Of a DNA stretch of 56,802 nucleotides, positions 36,813 to 46,017 are shown piece after piece. The notes under the pieces were generated by a model that did not search any database, was not told where the DNA came from, and saw only the letters and a list, made by a program, of their open reading frames with translations. The first letter of the stretch is position 1, and each line of letters begins with the position of its first letter. The stretch comes from an uncultured Fluviicola sp. (GTDB lineage Bacteria; Bacteroidota; Bacteroidia; Flavobacteriales; Crocinitomicaceae), in contig NZ_CAMLDC010000028.1 of NCBI RefSeq assembly GCF_946478805.1, forward strand, positions 1 to 56,802. The letters run 5' to 3'. The position numbers were made by a program, and so were the translations under genes.

Positions 36813-37244
36813 TTATTCAAATGTTCCTTCAGGATCAAAACGCATGATATAGCCGATTACTTCTCTGGTCATATTCTTGATACCATACTGGAACTGAATA
36901 TTTAGAAAAATTCCCGAAGGCATCACATCCAATCTGACAATTCCGGGGCCATCATTGTTAATTGAGGCAACGGTAAACCTGGAATTATTGTCCGTAGGGA
37001 TAGGAATTTCAGACCACATACCTGTTTTTGAAATGGTAAATGTGCTTGATAGTCCGGCCGGATCATACGTAAAATCCGTAACTGTCAAATCAATCGAAAT
37101 CAATTTCCCTACTGTCGTAGGATTTTCGTTTGTTTCATAGATGGATACCGCTAAAATTTTCAACCCGTTATATGGAGGATTTACATTGTTTCCGGATCTA
37201 TTCCAGTCTCCTGAATACCAGGTTTGTTCTTGAGTATTATTCAT
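36813..37244 (-). CDS. Uncharacterised beta-rich protein (second of pair)
   Basis: A 143-residue protein without signal peptide or membrane segment. It starts MNNTQEQTWYSGDWNRSGNN and is dominated by predicted strands (LISIDLTVTDFTYDPAG, FTVASINNDGPGIVRLDVM). I do not recognise a family. It starts 30 bases after the next gene upstream, so the two form an operon. The content of Asn, Thr and Gly and the lack of a signal peptide suggest a cytosolic beta sandwich or a protein released by a non-Sec route. Confidence 0.65.
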   Translation of the reverse strand: MNNTQEQTWYSGDWNRSGNNVNPPYNGLKILAVSIYETNENPTTVGKLISIDLTVTDFTYDPAGLSSTFTISKTGMWSEIPIPTDNNSRFTVASINNDGPGIVRLDVMPSGIFLNIQFQYGIKNMTREVIGYIMRFDPEGTFE

Positions 37245-37274
37245 GATTTCTTGGTTTTTTGATGAAAATTATCA

Positions 37275-37892
37275 CTAATTGATATTTTCCAATGTGAAAC
37301 TGAATGCCGTTGAAGAGGAACCTGGTCCGCCACCTGTCATTACGATATCAGCACTTGTAATTCCTAATAAGTTGATTTCTGTGTTTATTTGAGAAATAAT
37401 TGCCGAACTCATCACATCACCTTCCTCAATCTGAGAGACTACCCCGATGTAAATGCGTGGTGGAAATTCGAATGCAGCTTTTTGTCCCGGAGCCAAACCC
37501 GTTTTAGTAGCAAGCAATTTTCCGTCGCGGTAACAGTTAGCGTTGATAGCACCCATAACTAAGCGATTTCTTATCTCAACTTGGTAAGGACTCGTAGCGG
37601 GAGTGGTTGACAATTGAAGAATATCTCCGGAAGTAGTTTTGACCATGTCAAATGCCTGAGAATCATAAGCAATGAACTGTGGAGTATAGTTTCCATAAGA
37701 ATCACTTGCAGATACCATGAGATCCACCGGATAGGTGAAGGGATGGTTATCCAATCGTCCGCAATTTTCAATCACTTTCCATGCTACAGCCAATTCTCCG
37801 AAATCTTCTGCAGCATTTTGCTGGAAGATAACCACTGTACTGTTGTTCGTATCATTCGATCGGTTAATGAAATTCAGTTTAATAGCGTTCAT
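37275..37892 (-). CDS. Uncharacterised protein (first of pair)
   Basis: A 205-residue protein without signal peptide. It starts MNAIKLNFINRSNDTNNSTV and has a beta-rich middle (YQVEIRNRLVMGAINANCYR, AAFEFPPRIYIGVVSQIEEG) and a Gly/Ser-rich end (DIVMTGGGPGSSSTAFSF). Proteins with an opening like INRSNDTNNS-VVIFQ occur in diverse bacteria as hypotheticals, so it is probably real, but I know no function. It is the first gene of the pair and reads away from the TPR-SpoIIE gene. Confidence 0.65.
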   Translation of the reverse strand: MNAIKLNFINRSNDTNNSTVVIFQQNAAEDFGELAVAWKVIENCGRLDNHPFTYPVDLMVSASDSYGNYTPQFIAYDSQAFDMVKTTSGDILQLSTTPATSPYQVEIRNRLVMGAINANCYRDGKLLATKTGLAPGQKAAFEFPPRIYIGVVSQIEEGDVMSSAIISQINTEINLLGITSADIVMTGGGPGSSSTAFSFTLENIN

Positions 37893-38017
37893 AAATAATG
37901 GTTTAATCAGGTATAAAACTAATTTAAAAATTGATCGATCAAAGAAACATCAGAAATTAAAAATGTCTTGTAGGAATTATTTTTCTTAGTTTTAACGGAT
38001 CTGTTTCGCTGCGCATT

Positions 38018-39955
38018 ATGAAGAAAATAGCAAGTATCCTTTTCCTAATTGCATTCCACATTGGCTATTCATCTGCACAAACGGAGGTGAAACCGCTTTG
38101 GAAAGTGGTCAACAACAAACAAGAGGCAGATACTGTTCGTTTGGAGGCATTGCGCCAGATTTGTATGCGTGGTTATCTGTACACTTATCCGGACAGTGCT
38201 TCGTACTATGCGGATCAGCTCTATGCAATGTCCGAAAAAATGCATTCCTTGAAATACCAGGCATTTGCATTGAATGTTAACGGAGCTTCGTTCTCCTTGC
38301 GTGGAGACAATACACGTGCCATTGCTTATTTTACGCGCAGTCTTAAAATTATGGAGAAACTGAATTACAGGAAAGGAATTGCCTCCTGTCTGAATAACAT
38401 CGGTGTGATCTATAATGAGCAGGAATCGTATGAGAAAGCGGGAGAATATTATCAACGCGCACTGATTCTAAATAAAAAAATGGGAGATTCTTCCTCATTG
38501 GCATTGTCCTATTCCAATTTGGGAAATATCTACCGTTACAAAAAGAATTATCCCAAGGCTATCCGGTATCACGAAAATGCCATCAATATCTATGAATCGC
38601 TCCAGGATGATTACAGTTTAGGAATGTCATTCCACTTCATAGGTGTGACCTATTTTGACATGGGAGACAATGAAAAGGCCCTGGAATTCAATGAAAAAAG
38701 TATCCCATACTATCAAAAATCCGAAAATATTGCGGGTTTGCCAGAAGTATTCAATATCATGGGTAAGATTTACGATAAGAAAGGCGATACCAAAAAAGCG
38801 ATCGAATACAACAAACGAGCCTTGGAACTTGCAAAGAAAGTAGACGCTGCAGCGGGAATGCGTGAAGCCAGTCTTTCCCTTTATGAGGAATATAAAAAAT
38901 TGGGACAACTCAAGGATGCGCTTGAAATGCACGAGTTGTATCTCGTGATGCGCGACAAGATCACCAATGAGGAAAGCCAACAGGAGTTAGTGAAGCAGGA
39001 GTTATCCTACCAATTTGAAAAGCAGCAGGCGCTCGACCAGAAAGAGCATGAGAAACGTCTTGCAATCCAAAAAGTGATTATTTTTTCCATTGCCGGCGGA
39101 TCCTTACTTGTATTGATCTTTGCAATAGTCGTAATCAACCGTTTACGCATCACCAGAAAGCAAAAAGGAATCATTGAGCGCCAAAAGGACCTGGTAGAAG
39201 AAAAGCAAAAAGAAATTTTGGATTCTATCACCTATGCGAAGCGTCTTCAAGATGCAATACTCCCTCCACTAAGTCTTTTCAAGGAACATTTTCCGGAAAG
39301 TTTCATTCTTTACAAACCCAAAGACATTGTTGCGGGAGATTTCTACTGGATGGAAAAATTGGGAGATTCCGTACTCATTGCTGTTGCCGATTGTACCGGG
39401 CACGGAGTTCCGGGAGCAATGGTCAGCGTGGTTTGCAGCACCGCTTTGAACCGGGCAGTGTTGGAATTCGGCATCACAGAACCCGGAGAGATTTTGGATA
39501 AGACCCGGGAAATCGTATCGGACACCTTTGCAAAAAGTCACCAGGATGTTAAAGACGGAATGGATATCTCACTTGCATCCATTCATCTGAAAACGTTGGA
39601 AATCAAATGGGCCGGAGCCAACAATCCATTGTGGTATATTTCGAACGGTGAATTGAACACCATCACCGCGGACAAACAACCAATCGGGAGTTCTTTCGAT
39701 TCCAGGCCTTTCAAAACACATCAGTTACAATTCTATAAAGGCGATATCTTGTTCCTGTTCACAGATGGTTATGCCGACCAGTTCGGAGGAGAAAAAGGAA
39801 AGAAATTCAAATACACCCCGTTAAAGGAATTGTTGCTCCATAATGCAACGCTTCCCATGTCTGAACAAGAACAGCTTTTGGAATCGGCTTTTGAAAATTG
39901 GAAAAAAGGTATCGAACAGGTAGATGATGTGTGTGTCGTAGGTGTGAGATTCTAA
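38018..39955 (+). CDS. TPR sensor with SpoIIE/PP2C phosphatase
   Basis: A 645-residue protein with a signal peptide (ASILFLIAFHIGYSSA). Periplasmic residues 30-310 hold six or seven TPR units (GIASCLNNIGVIYNEQESYE, SYSNLGNIYRYKKNYPKAIR, EVFNIMGKIYDKKGDTKKAI). Then come a membrane helix at about 350 (VIIFSIAGGSLLVLIFAIVV), a coiled coil, and a SpoIIE domain at 410-645 with GDFYWMEKLGDS, VADCTGHGVPGAMVSVVC and LFTDGYADQFGGEKGKKF. The phosphatase half is closely like that at 30007, with a different sensor. It probably dephosphorylates an anti-sigma pathway partner; the target is not in this window. Confidence 0.9.
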   Translation: MKKIASILFLIAFHIGYSSAQTEVKPLWKVVNNKQEADTVRLEALRQICMRGYLYTYPDSASYYADQLYAMSEKMHSLKYQAFALNVNGASFSLRGDNTRAIAYFTRSLKIMEKLNYRKGIASCLNNIGVIYNEQESYEKAGEYYQRALILNKKMGDSSSLALSYSNLGNIYRYKKNYPKAIRYHENAINIYESLQDDYSLGMSFHFIGVTYFDMGDNEKALEFNEKSIPYYQKSENIAGLPEVFNIMGKIYDKKGDTKKAIEYNKRALELAKKVDAAAGMREASLSLYEEYKKLGQLKDALEMHELYLVMRDKITNEESQQELVKQELSYQFEKQQALDQKEHEKRLAIQKVIIFSIAGGSLLVLIFAIVVINRLRITRKQKGIIERQKDLVEEKQKEILDSITYAKRLQDAILPPLSLFKEHFPESFILYKPKDIVAGDFYWMEKLGDSVLIAVADCTGHGVPGAMVSVVCSTALNRAVLEFGITEPGEILDKTREIVSDTFAKSHQDVKDGMDISLASIHLKTLEIKWAGANNPLWYISNGELNTITADKQPIGSSFDSRPFKTHQLQFYKGDILFLFTDGYADQFGGEKGKKFKYTPLKELLLHNATLPMSEQEQLLESAFENWKKGIEQVDDVCVVGVRF

Positions 39956-40086
39956 TTTAACTCGCTTTTTTCAAATCAATAACCATTGCATCATTCATTT
40001 CACAGGCAAAAATAAATTTGAACCGCAATAGTTTAAATACTCTTTGAAAATACCGTCCCAATTCCCTTCTTTTTTACCTTTATAGT

Positions 40087-40764
40087 ATGATACAACAATC
40101 CACTCTTGAGTTCCTCTCCTCATTAAAAGTAAATAACGACCGCGATTGGTTTCAAACAAACAAAGCGGTTTATGAAAAGGCACATCAAAACACGATTAGT
40201 TTCGCCGATTCATTGCTAAATAAGATGCGAATTCACGATTCCATTGAAACACAATCCGGAAAAGCAAGTTTGTTCCGTATTTACGCAGACACTCGATTTT
40301 CAAAGGATAAAGCCCCATACAAAACGCATTTCGGAATCAGATTCAGCAGGGCAACTGCTCAATTGCGCGGCGGATATTATTTCCACCTGGAACCTGGAAA
40401 CAGCTTTATGGCAGGCGGGTTCTTTTCTCCAAATCCGGACGATTTAAAACGAATTCGTGAAGATATCGCGTTCAATTACGAAGAATGGAATGAGATTCTC
40501 ACCCAGCCGGAATTGGTTGATATATTTGGAAAATTGCGTGGTGAAGGAGTAAAGACAGCGCCCAAAGGTTTCGATAAAGATCATCCGGCGATTGAGTTGT
40601 TGCGAAAAAAGCAATTTATTTTACGACACGATTTTACTGATAAGGAGGTATTACAAGCAGATTTCCCGGAAAAATTGAATCAAACATTTCAAGCTCTTCG
40701 TCCGTTTTTAGATTACATGAGCGAAGTATTGACAACTGATGCAAATGGAGAAACAATCGTTTAA
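40087..40764 (+). CDS. DUF2461 protein (TIGR02453 family)
   Basis: A 225-residue protein with the family pattern throughout: TLEFLSSLKVNNDRDWFQTN, FRIYADTRFSKDKAPYKTHF, GGYYFHLEPGNSFMAGGFF and KGFDKDHPAIELLRKKQF. DUF2461 is widespread and of unknown function. Its stop is separated by one base from the stop of the converging ligD gene. There is no room for a terminator between them, so the transcripts will overlap at their ends. Confidence 0.93.
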   Translation: MIQQSTLEFLSSLKVNNDRDWFQTNKAVYEKAHQNTISFADSLLNKMRIHDSIETQSGKASLFRIYADTRFSKDKAPYKTHFGIRFSRATAQLRGGYYFHLEPGNSFMAGGFFSPNPDDLKRIREDIAFNYEEWNEILTQPELVDIFGKLRGEGVKTAPKGFDKDHPAIELLRKKQFILRHDFTDKEVLQADFPEKLNQTFQALRPFLDYMSEVLTTDANGETIV

Positions 40765-40765
40765 A

Positions 40766-43363
40766 CTAGTTGAACGTCCTTTCCAATTTCTTCAATGCTT
40801 TCCCGATATCCGCACCTTTTCCCAGAACTCCTTTCCAGAGATCACCTTTTTTTTCCAGGCGGTCAGGTATGGTGAAAATTGTAAAGTCTTTCGGATCCAA
40901 GTGCTCATTTACTTCCTCCCATTCAAGTGGAGTGGAAACAGTTGCACCGGCTTTTGGACGTGCACTGTAGGTCGCAGCGATTGTCTGTCCCTTATGGTTT
41001 TGAAGAAAATCAATGTAGATCTTATCCAGCCGTTTGGAAACAGTGCGTTCGATACTCGTGGTTTCTGGCAACTGTAATTGAACGGCTGTTGCAAGTAATT
41101 CTCCGAAGAGTTTGATCTCGTCGTAGGTATAGCGTTTCTTTAGAGGAATGTATACGTGAAGCCCCGTTGCACCGCTGGTTTTACAGAAAGTTTCGATTCC
41201 GATTTCCTTACAGACTTCACGAATCTTCAAGGCAGTTCGTATCACTTCCTTGAAAGCTATCTCCCCGGGATCAAGATCCATTATCATGTAATCCGGATAA
41301 TCCGGTTTTTCGAAAGTGCTGTGCCACGGATTGATTTCAATACACCCCAGGTTTACCATATAGATCAAAGTTGCCTCATCGTTACAAACCAGGTAATCGA
41401 GGTATTCTTTGTTTGATTTTGAATACTGTTTTTCAGTATGTACCCAATCCGGAATCTGGTCGGTATCCATATCTTTTTGGTAGAATCCAGGTTTGGTGAT
41501 CCCATTCGGATGACGATTGAGTGATTCGGGCCGGTTTTTCAGATAGGGAAGAATGAATTTGCTGATCTTGCGGTAATAATCGATGAGTTGACCTTTCGTA
41601 ATCCCTTCTTGTCCTGTTTGCGCGGAATCTGGAAAATAAACCTTATTGCGGTTCGTGATCTTCAGTTTCTTACCGTTGATCCGGATCTCTTGGTCATTCT
41701 CCCCGTCTTCCTGCTTTGCCACCTGTTTTTTTCCAACCGTGGAATTTGCTTTTGTATCATTATTCTTCATAGCTTCCGATGCATTTTTATCTGTGCGTAA
41801 TCCCTTGAAAACCGGTACACGCAAATGATTATCTTCCGTCCAATTTGCAAACTCCACGTTGCAGACCAAAGTAGGTTTCATCCACGTTGCCTTCCCTTTT
41901 TGCCCCGTCATTTTGGGTACCGGATCAAAAGGACATTTCGCTCTCTCCAGCTTTTTGAACCGGGTATGCAGCTCTTTAAGCGAAGTTTCCGTAAATCCCG
42001 ACCCGCAATTTCCAATGTAAACCAGCTTTCCTTCATCGTAAATCCCAAGAATCAATGAACCGAAGAACTTCCGGCTGTTTTGCGGGGATGTATAACCGCA
42101 AATAATGGCTTCCAATGATTGCCGGGTCTTGAGTTTCAGCCAAAAATCCGAGCGCAAATCCGAAAAGTACGTACTCTTACTATCTTTTGCAATTATTCCT
42201 TCAAAACCCAATTTCGTGAGTTTTTCCATTAGTTCCTCCCCTTTTCCATGAACAATTGTCGAGGGTTGGATATGCTCCAATTTCACTTTACTGAAAACAG
42301 CTTCCAATAATTCCCTTCGCTGAAGCAATGGCAATTGGGTAACCGGATATCCGTTCAGATACAGCAGATCGAATATGTAATATCGCAAAACGCCTTTATG
42401 AGTGGTCGTGAAATTCTGCAAAAGCTGAAAATTACTGACCCCTTTATCCTCGATTACAATTTCACCATCCAGGATCAGATCATCTTCAAAGTGTTCAAGT
42501 TCCGGGAGCAAAGCCGCGTATTGCTTATTGAATGAATTCCCATTCCGTGAAACTATCTCCACTTTTCCTTTTGAAATCTTGGTAACAGCACGGTAGCCGT
42601 CGTATTTCGGTTCGTACATCCAATCAGATCGATTAGTATGTGAAGTGGCGAGTGTTGCCAACATCGGCTTTTTCAATTTCTTCCAGGCTTGCTCGATATC
42701 TGTCTTCGGAATCTCGGGCTCAGCTTCTGTTTCCTGGTCAGGAGTGGATTTCTTTTCTTTCTTTTCCGAAGCAGCCGAAGCTTTCCCTTTTTTGGAACCA
42801 GGTTTCTTTTTATGAACTGCCTTTATCGGGTCAATGGAAGCGATGTCGTAACTTTTCACAGCATGGTCATCATCCTTCTTGATAAGCAGCCAATTCTTGT
42901 CCGTTCCATCATTCATTCGCACCAATGCAAAAGCACCTTGGAGATGTTTCCCTTTCAACACGAATTTCAGATCGCCTTTGTAATACTGGTGCAGCAGCAG
43001 TTTTTCCATTGACTTCCCTTGTTCAGGAGCTTCCAACGAAACATAGGTTCCATTATCCCAAATTTCCACGATCCCCGCACCGTAATTTCCTTTTGGGATT
43101 TCTCCGTAGAATTTACCATACGCCAAAGGATGGTCTTCCACATGAACCGCCAATCGTCTTTCTCCCGCTTTCATGGACGGACCTTTCGGAACAGCCCAAC
43201 TTTTCAGTACACCTTCCATTTCCAGGCGAAAATCATAGTGTAAATGGGAAGCATCGTGACGTTGAACAACAAATGTGAGTTTCGGTGACGATTTTTCTTT
43301 TCCTGTCGACGGTTCGGGAGTCTGCCCGAAATCCCTTTTTTTTCGATACAGTTTTAGAGCCAT
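40766..43363 (-). CDS. ligD: NHEJ DNA ligase D (phosphoesterase-ligase-polymerase)
   Basis: An 865-residue three-domain enzyme. Residues 1-150 are the 3'-phosphoesterase (VQRHDASHLHYDFRLEMEGV, WAVPKGPS). After a Lys-rich linker comes the ATP-dependent ligase at about 215-540, with adenylated Lys 253 in KYDGYR and the OB domain (IICGYTSPQNSRKFFGSLIL). The polymerase/primase lies at 570-865, with metal acids in MIMDLDPGE, GLHVYIPL and KIYIDFLQN. It processes, fills and seals double-strand breaks held by Ku. The order PE-LIG-POL equals that of Pseudomonas LigD. It follows ku by two bases, so the two are one operon. Confidence 0.97.
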   Translation of the reverse strand: MALKLYRKKRDFGQTPEPSTGKEKSSPKLTFVVQRHDASHLHYDFRLEMEGVLKSWAVPKGPSMKAGERRLAVHVEDHPLAYGKFYGEIPKGNYGAGIVEIWDNGTYVSLEAPEQGKSMEKLLLHQYYKGDLKFVLKGKHLQGAFALVRMNDGTDKNWLLIKKDDDHAVKSYDIASIDPIKAVHKKKPGSKKGKASAASEKKEKKSTPDQETEAEPEIPKTDIEQAWKKLKKPMLATLATSHTNRSDWMYEPKYDGYRAVTKISKGKVEIVSRNGNSFNKQYAALLPELEHFEDDLILDGEIVIEDKGVSNFQLLQNFTTTHKGVLRYYIFDLLYLNGYPVTQLPLLQRRELLEAVFSKVKLEHIQPSTIVHGKGEELMEKLTKLGFEGIIAKDSKSTYFSDLRSDFWLKLKTRQSLEAIICGYTSPQNSRKFFGSLILGIYDEGKLVYIGNCGSGFTETSLKELHTRFKKLERAKCPFDPVPKMTGQKGKATWMKPTLVCNVEFANWTEDNHLRVPVFKGLRTDKNASEAMKNNDTKANSTVGKKQVAKQEDGENDQEIRINGKKLKITNRNKVYFPDSAQTGQEGITKGQLIDYYRKISKFILPYLKNRPESLNRHPNGITKPGFYQKDMDTDQIPDWVHTEKQYSKSNKEYLDYLVCNDEATLIYMVNLGCIEINPWHSTFEKPDYPDYMIMDLDPGEIAFKEVIRTALKIREVCKEIGIETFCKTSGATGLHVYIPLKKRYTYDEIKLFGELLATAVQLQLPETTSIERTVSKRLDKIYIDFLQNHKGQTIAATYSARPKAGATVSTPLEWEEVNEHLDPKDFTIFTIPDRLEKKGDLWKGVLGKGADIGKALKKLERTFN

Positions 43364-43365
43364 GA

Positions 43366-44145
43366 TCAGGAAGCTTTAGATTTGTTACTTTTCTGCAAAC
43401 TGGCTTTGAGTTGTTCCATCAGGTCTTTCGATTTACTGTGCACTATTTTCAATGCCGGTACTTTGGATTTTTTGCCTTTCGCTTTTGCTTTGATAATTTT
43501 TAAAAGTGAGGCGGCATACTCATCCTTGAATTTACTTATATTAAAAGGAGTTGTGTATTGTTTGATCAAGGCCATAGCCATTTTCAATTCGGCCGGTTTC
43601 ACTTCTGAAGCTGCGGGTAATTTGAGTTCATCTGTGTCACGGATTTCTTGAGAAAATCGAATTTTACTCAGTACCAATACATTTCCACGCGGTTTCAGAA
43701 CTGTAAGTGTTTCAGCGGTGCGCAATACAAATTGGGCAATCCCCACCTTTTTGGATTTTGCCAATGCTTCACGCATCAGTGCATAGGCCTTCACCCCTGA
43801 TTTTTCCGGTTCCACATAATAGGAATTCTCGAAGAAGATGGTATCGATATCACTTTCGTCTACAAAATGGTCTACCTGGATGATCTTGCTTTTTTCCGGT
43901 GCAGCTGCTTCAAAATCTTCCGGTCCGAGCAAGACATAGTTTTCTTTCAGTTTGTAAGCTTTGGCAATGTGTTCCCAAGCTACTTCCTTCCCTGTATCCT
44001 CATTGATACGCTTGAACCGGATATGACTCATGTCCCTTGGGTCGACCATATCGAGATCCAATGAACTTTGCTGCGTTGCACTGTATAATTTGACAGGTAT
44101 ATTGACCAGTCCGAAACTGATCGCCCCTTTCCATATTGCTTTCAT
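43366..44145 (-). CDS. ku: Ku protein, NHEJ end-binding
   Basis: A 259-residue bacterial Ku. It starts MKAIWKGAISFGLVNIPVKL, the family hallmark, continues with FKRINEDTGKEVAWEHIAKA, and the ring part ends KFKDEYAASLLKIIKAKAKG. The tail is short, Lys-rich and includes the ligase-recruiting region (MEQLKASLQKSNKS). It forms a homodimer ring on DNA ends and recruits LigD, encoded two bases downstream. The 106-base gap to the cyanophycin operon holds no clear terminator, so read-through from there is possible. Confidence 0.96.
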   Translation of the reverse strand: MKAIWKGAISFGLVNIPVKLYSATQQSSLDLDMVDPRDMSHIRFKRINEDTGKEVAWEHIAKAYKLKENYVLLGPEDFEAAAPEKSKIIQVDHFVDESDIDTIFFENSYYVEPEKSGVKAYALMREALAKSKKVGIAQFVLRTAETLTVLKPRGNVLVLSKIRFSQEIRDTDELKLPAASEVKPAELKMAMALIKQYTTPFNISKFKDEYAASLLKIIKAKAKGKKSKVPALKIVHSKSKDLMEQLKASLQKSNKSKAS

Positions 44146-44251
44146 AACACGACGTTTTCACTTGATAAGTTAAGTCATTACGAAAGGTGGTGGGGTTAAT
44201 TAATGTGAAATCTTATTAACATTGAAAAGAGCTTCAAATCGCATGTGACAC

Positions 44252-45151
44252 TCATCTCAACATACTTCCTTGCTGGTAAATATCCACGAACAATTCCCCT
44301 GTATTGTTAATACTTGCCCGGTGCATCCGATCGCAATTAAACGAAAATGCAATCTCACCGGATCGGTTTACGCTGATAATCCCTACATCCCCGGCAATGG
44401 GCTGATCCGGATTATTAATGGTATAATCACAAGCTTCCCGGAGTGTCATTCCTTTCAGTTCCATCAACAGAGCCACTTTGTGGGCTATCACGTTCGTAAT
44501 GATCACTTCCCCATCACCCGTGCAGGATAAGGCACATTGGGAATCGGCGTAACAACCTGCTCCGATCATACAACTGTCTCCAACACGTCCCGGCAAACTA
44601 TTGGTAATTCCGCCGGTCGAAGTTCCGGCTGCCAAGTGCCCAAGAGAATCCAGCGCCACGCATCCAACGGTTCCGTGGCCATAACTTTTTTCTTCCCTGA
44701 GATCGTTGAGCTGTCTTTCTACGATAAAATAATCCTTAGGCATCAATTCCAAAGCATTGTGTTTTGCCAATCTGAGCGCTCCATAACCGGCAATGTGGAC
44801 ATGTTTCGTGTTGTCCATCACCTTTCTTGCGAGTGTAATGGGATTCTTGACTTGCGTAACCATCGAAACAGCACCGGCAGAACATCGGGCTCCATCCATG
44901 ATCGCTGCATCCATTTCCACTTCTCCATCCGAGTTTAGTGCAGCGCCTTTCCCAGCATTGAACAAGGGATTATCTTCCAGGAACCGAATAGTAGCTTCAA
45001 CAGCATCAACCGCAGAAGCACCATTAGCCAGTAATTGATGTCCATGTTCAATAGCACTTCTCAACCCTTCCATATAACCGTCATAATTCGCTTCGATGAA
45101 CTCGCTATTTTCTCCGGCTCCGCCGTGAATAGCAATCGCAATTTTATTCAT
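44252..45151 (-). CDS. iaaA: Isoaspartyl peptidase / plant-type asparaginase
   Basis: A 299-residue Ntn-hydrolase precursor. The opening KIAIAIHGGAGENSEF, the processing site HGTVGCVALD with catalytic Thr 161, and GTSTGGITNSLPGRVGDS are all intact. The enzyme cuts itself before Thr 161 and then hydrolyses beta-aspartyl dipeptides. Here the natural substrate is the beta-Asp-Arg dipeptide set free by cyanophycinase, whose gene overlaps this one by eight bases. It thus completes the breakdown to Asp and Arg. It may also act on asparagine or damaged proteins. Confidence 0.93.
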   Translation of the reverse strand: MNKIAIAIHGGAGENSEFIEANYDGYMEGLRSAIEHGHQLLANGASAVDAVEATIRFLEDNPLFNAGKGAALNSDGEVEMDAAIMDGARCSAGAVSMVTQVKNPITLARKVMDNTKHVHIAGYGALRLAKHNALELMPKDYFIVERQLNDLREEKSYGHGTVGCVALDSLGHLAAGTSTGGITNSLPGRVGDSCMIGAGCYADSQCALSCTGDGEVIITNVIAHKVALLMELKGMTLREACDYTINNPDQPIAGDVGIISVNRSGEIAFSFNCDRMHRASINNTGELFVDIYQQGSMLR

Positions 45152-46016
45152 TTTCTGTCTTTATATTCGTGTAACTTAATTTGCAGGTATGGATATTGAA
45201 CTGGCAATTCCGCACCAGGAGATGTACCCGGAGATTATCTACATAGATAGGGGCACCTTTTTCTACATCGCTCACATTGGTCTGTTCAATGTATCGGCTA
45301 TCAATGATCACTACCATACCTGAACCTAAACACTGGGCCTTTCTCCCTTTTCGAATCAACAAAGCGGTATCTTCCCCCAATCCGATTCCAAGTTGTCCTG
45401 AATTGGAGATGACTGCATGAGCCAATCTTCCGAAACGACCTCTACTAATAAAATGGGTATCGATAATACAATCTTCGATCAGGCCTAAACCTGAACTGAT
45501 CCGGAGATCATAATCAATCAGTGCCTCATTGGTTCCTCCACTCTGGATCATCAGTTTCGACATCACCATTGCTCCGGCACTTGTTCCTGCAACGGTAAAC
45601 TTCGAGTCGTGTTTATATCTTTTACAAATCGCATCAGCAATTGGTGAACCGCCGATAATCGTTGCGATCTTGAACTGATCCCCTCCCGAAAACATGATCG
45701 TATCAGCCTTATTTATACGTTCCAGAAAAGTCTCATTTTTTGAATCAGCGATGCTTTGAATATCCATGAATCCCACATTCGTGTAACCTACCTTGCCAAA
45801 CGCTTTCTCATAACTTGCACGCACTTCTACCGGAAAACTGCTCGCAGTTGTAATCACTTCGATCCGATCATCCATCGATTTTGCAGAAACGAGTTCTTTT
45901 AAAATCTCCAGATGCACAAATTGCTTGTTGTGCGCAGCTATCGGAACCAGGTTTTCGCCTTTATCCTCTGCTCCGCCAATTAATAGAAGCCGACCCTTTG
46001 GTAACGCGGTGCTCAT
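45144..46016 (-). CDS. cphB: Cyanophycinase
   Basis: A 290-residue S51-type serine peptidase, started at ATG 46016, one base after the cphA stop; the upstream 46046 frame lies inside cphA. It has LLIGGAEDKGE at the start, the nucleophile elbow GTSAGAM with Ser 146, FSGGDQFKIATIIGGSPIAD before it, and DTHFISRGRFGRLAHAVISN after it, which carries the family His. It cuts cyanophycin into beta-Asp-Arg dipeptides. No signal peptide is seen, so it acts on cytosolic granules. Its 3' end overlaps the isoaspartyl peptidase start. Confidence 0.95.
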   Translation of the reverse strand: MSTALPKGRLLLIGGAEDKGENLVPIAAHNKQFVHLEILKELVSAKSMDDRIEVITTASSFPVEVRASYEKAFGKVGYTNVGFMDIQSIADSKNETFLERINKADTIMFSGGDQFKIATIIGGSPIADAICKRYKHDSKFTVAGTSAGAMVMSKLMIQSGGTNEALIDYDLRISSGLGLIEDCIIDTHFISRGRFGRLAHAVISNSGQLGIGLGEDTALLIRKGRKAQCLGSGMVVIIDSRYIEQTNVSDVEKGAPIYVDNLRVHLLVRNCQFNIHTCKLSYTNIKTENE

Positions 46017-46017
46017 T

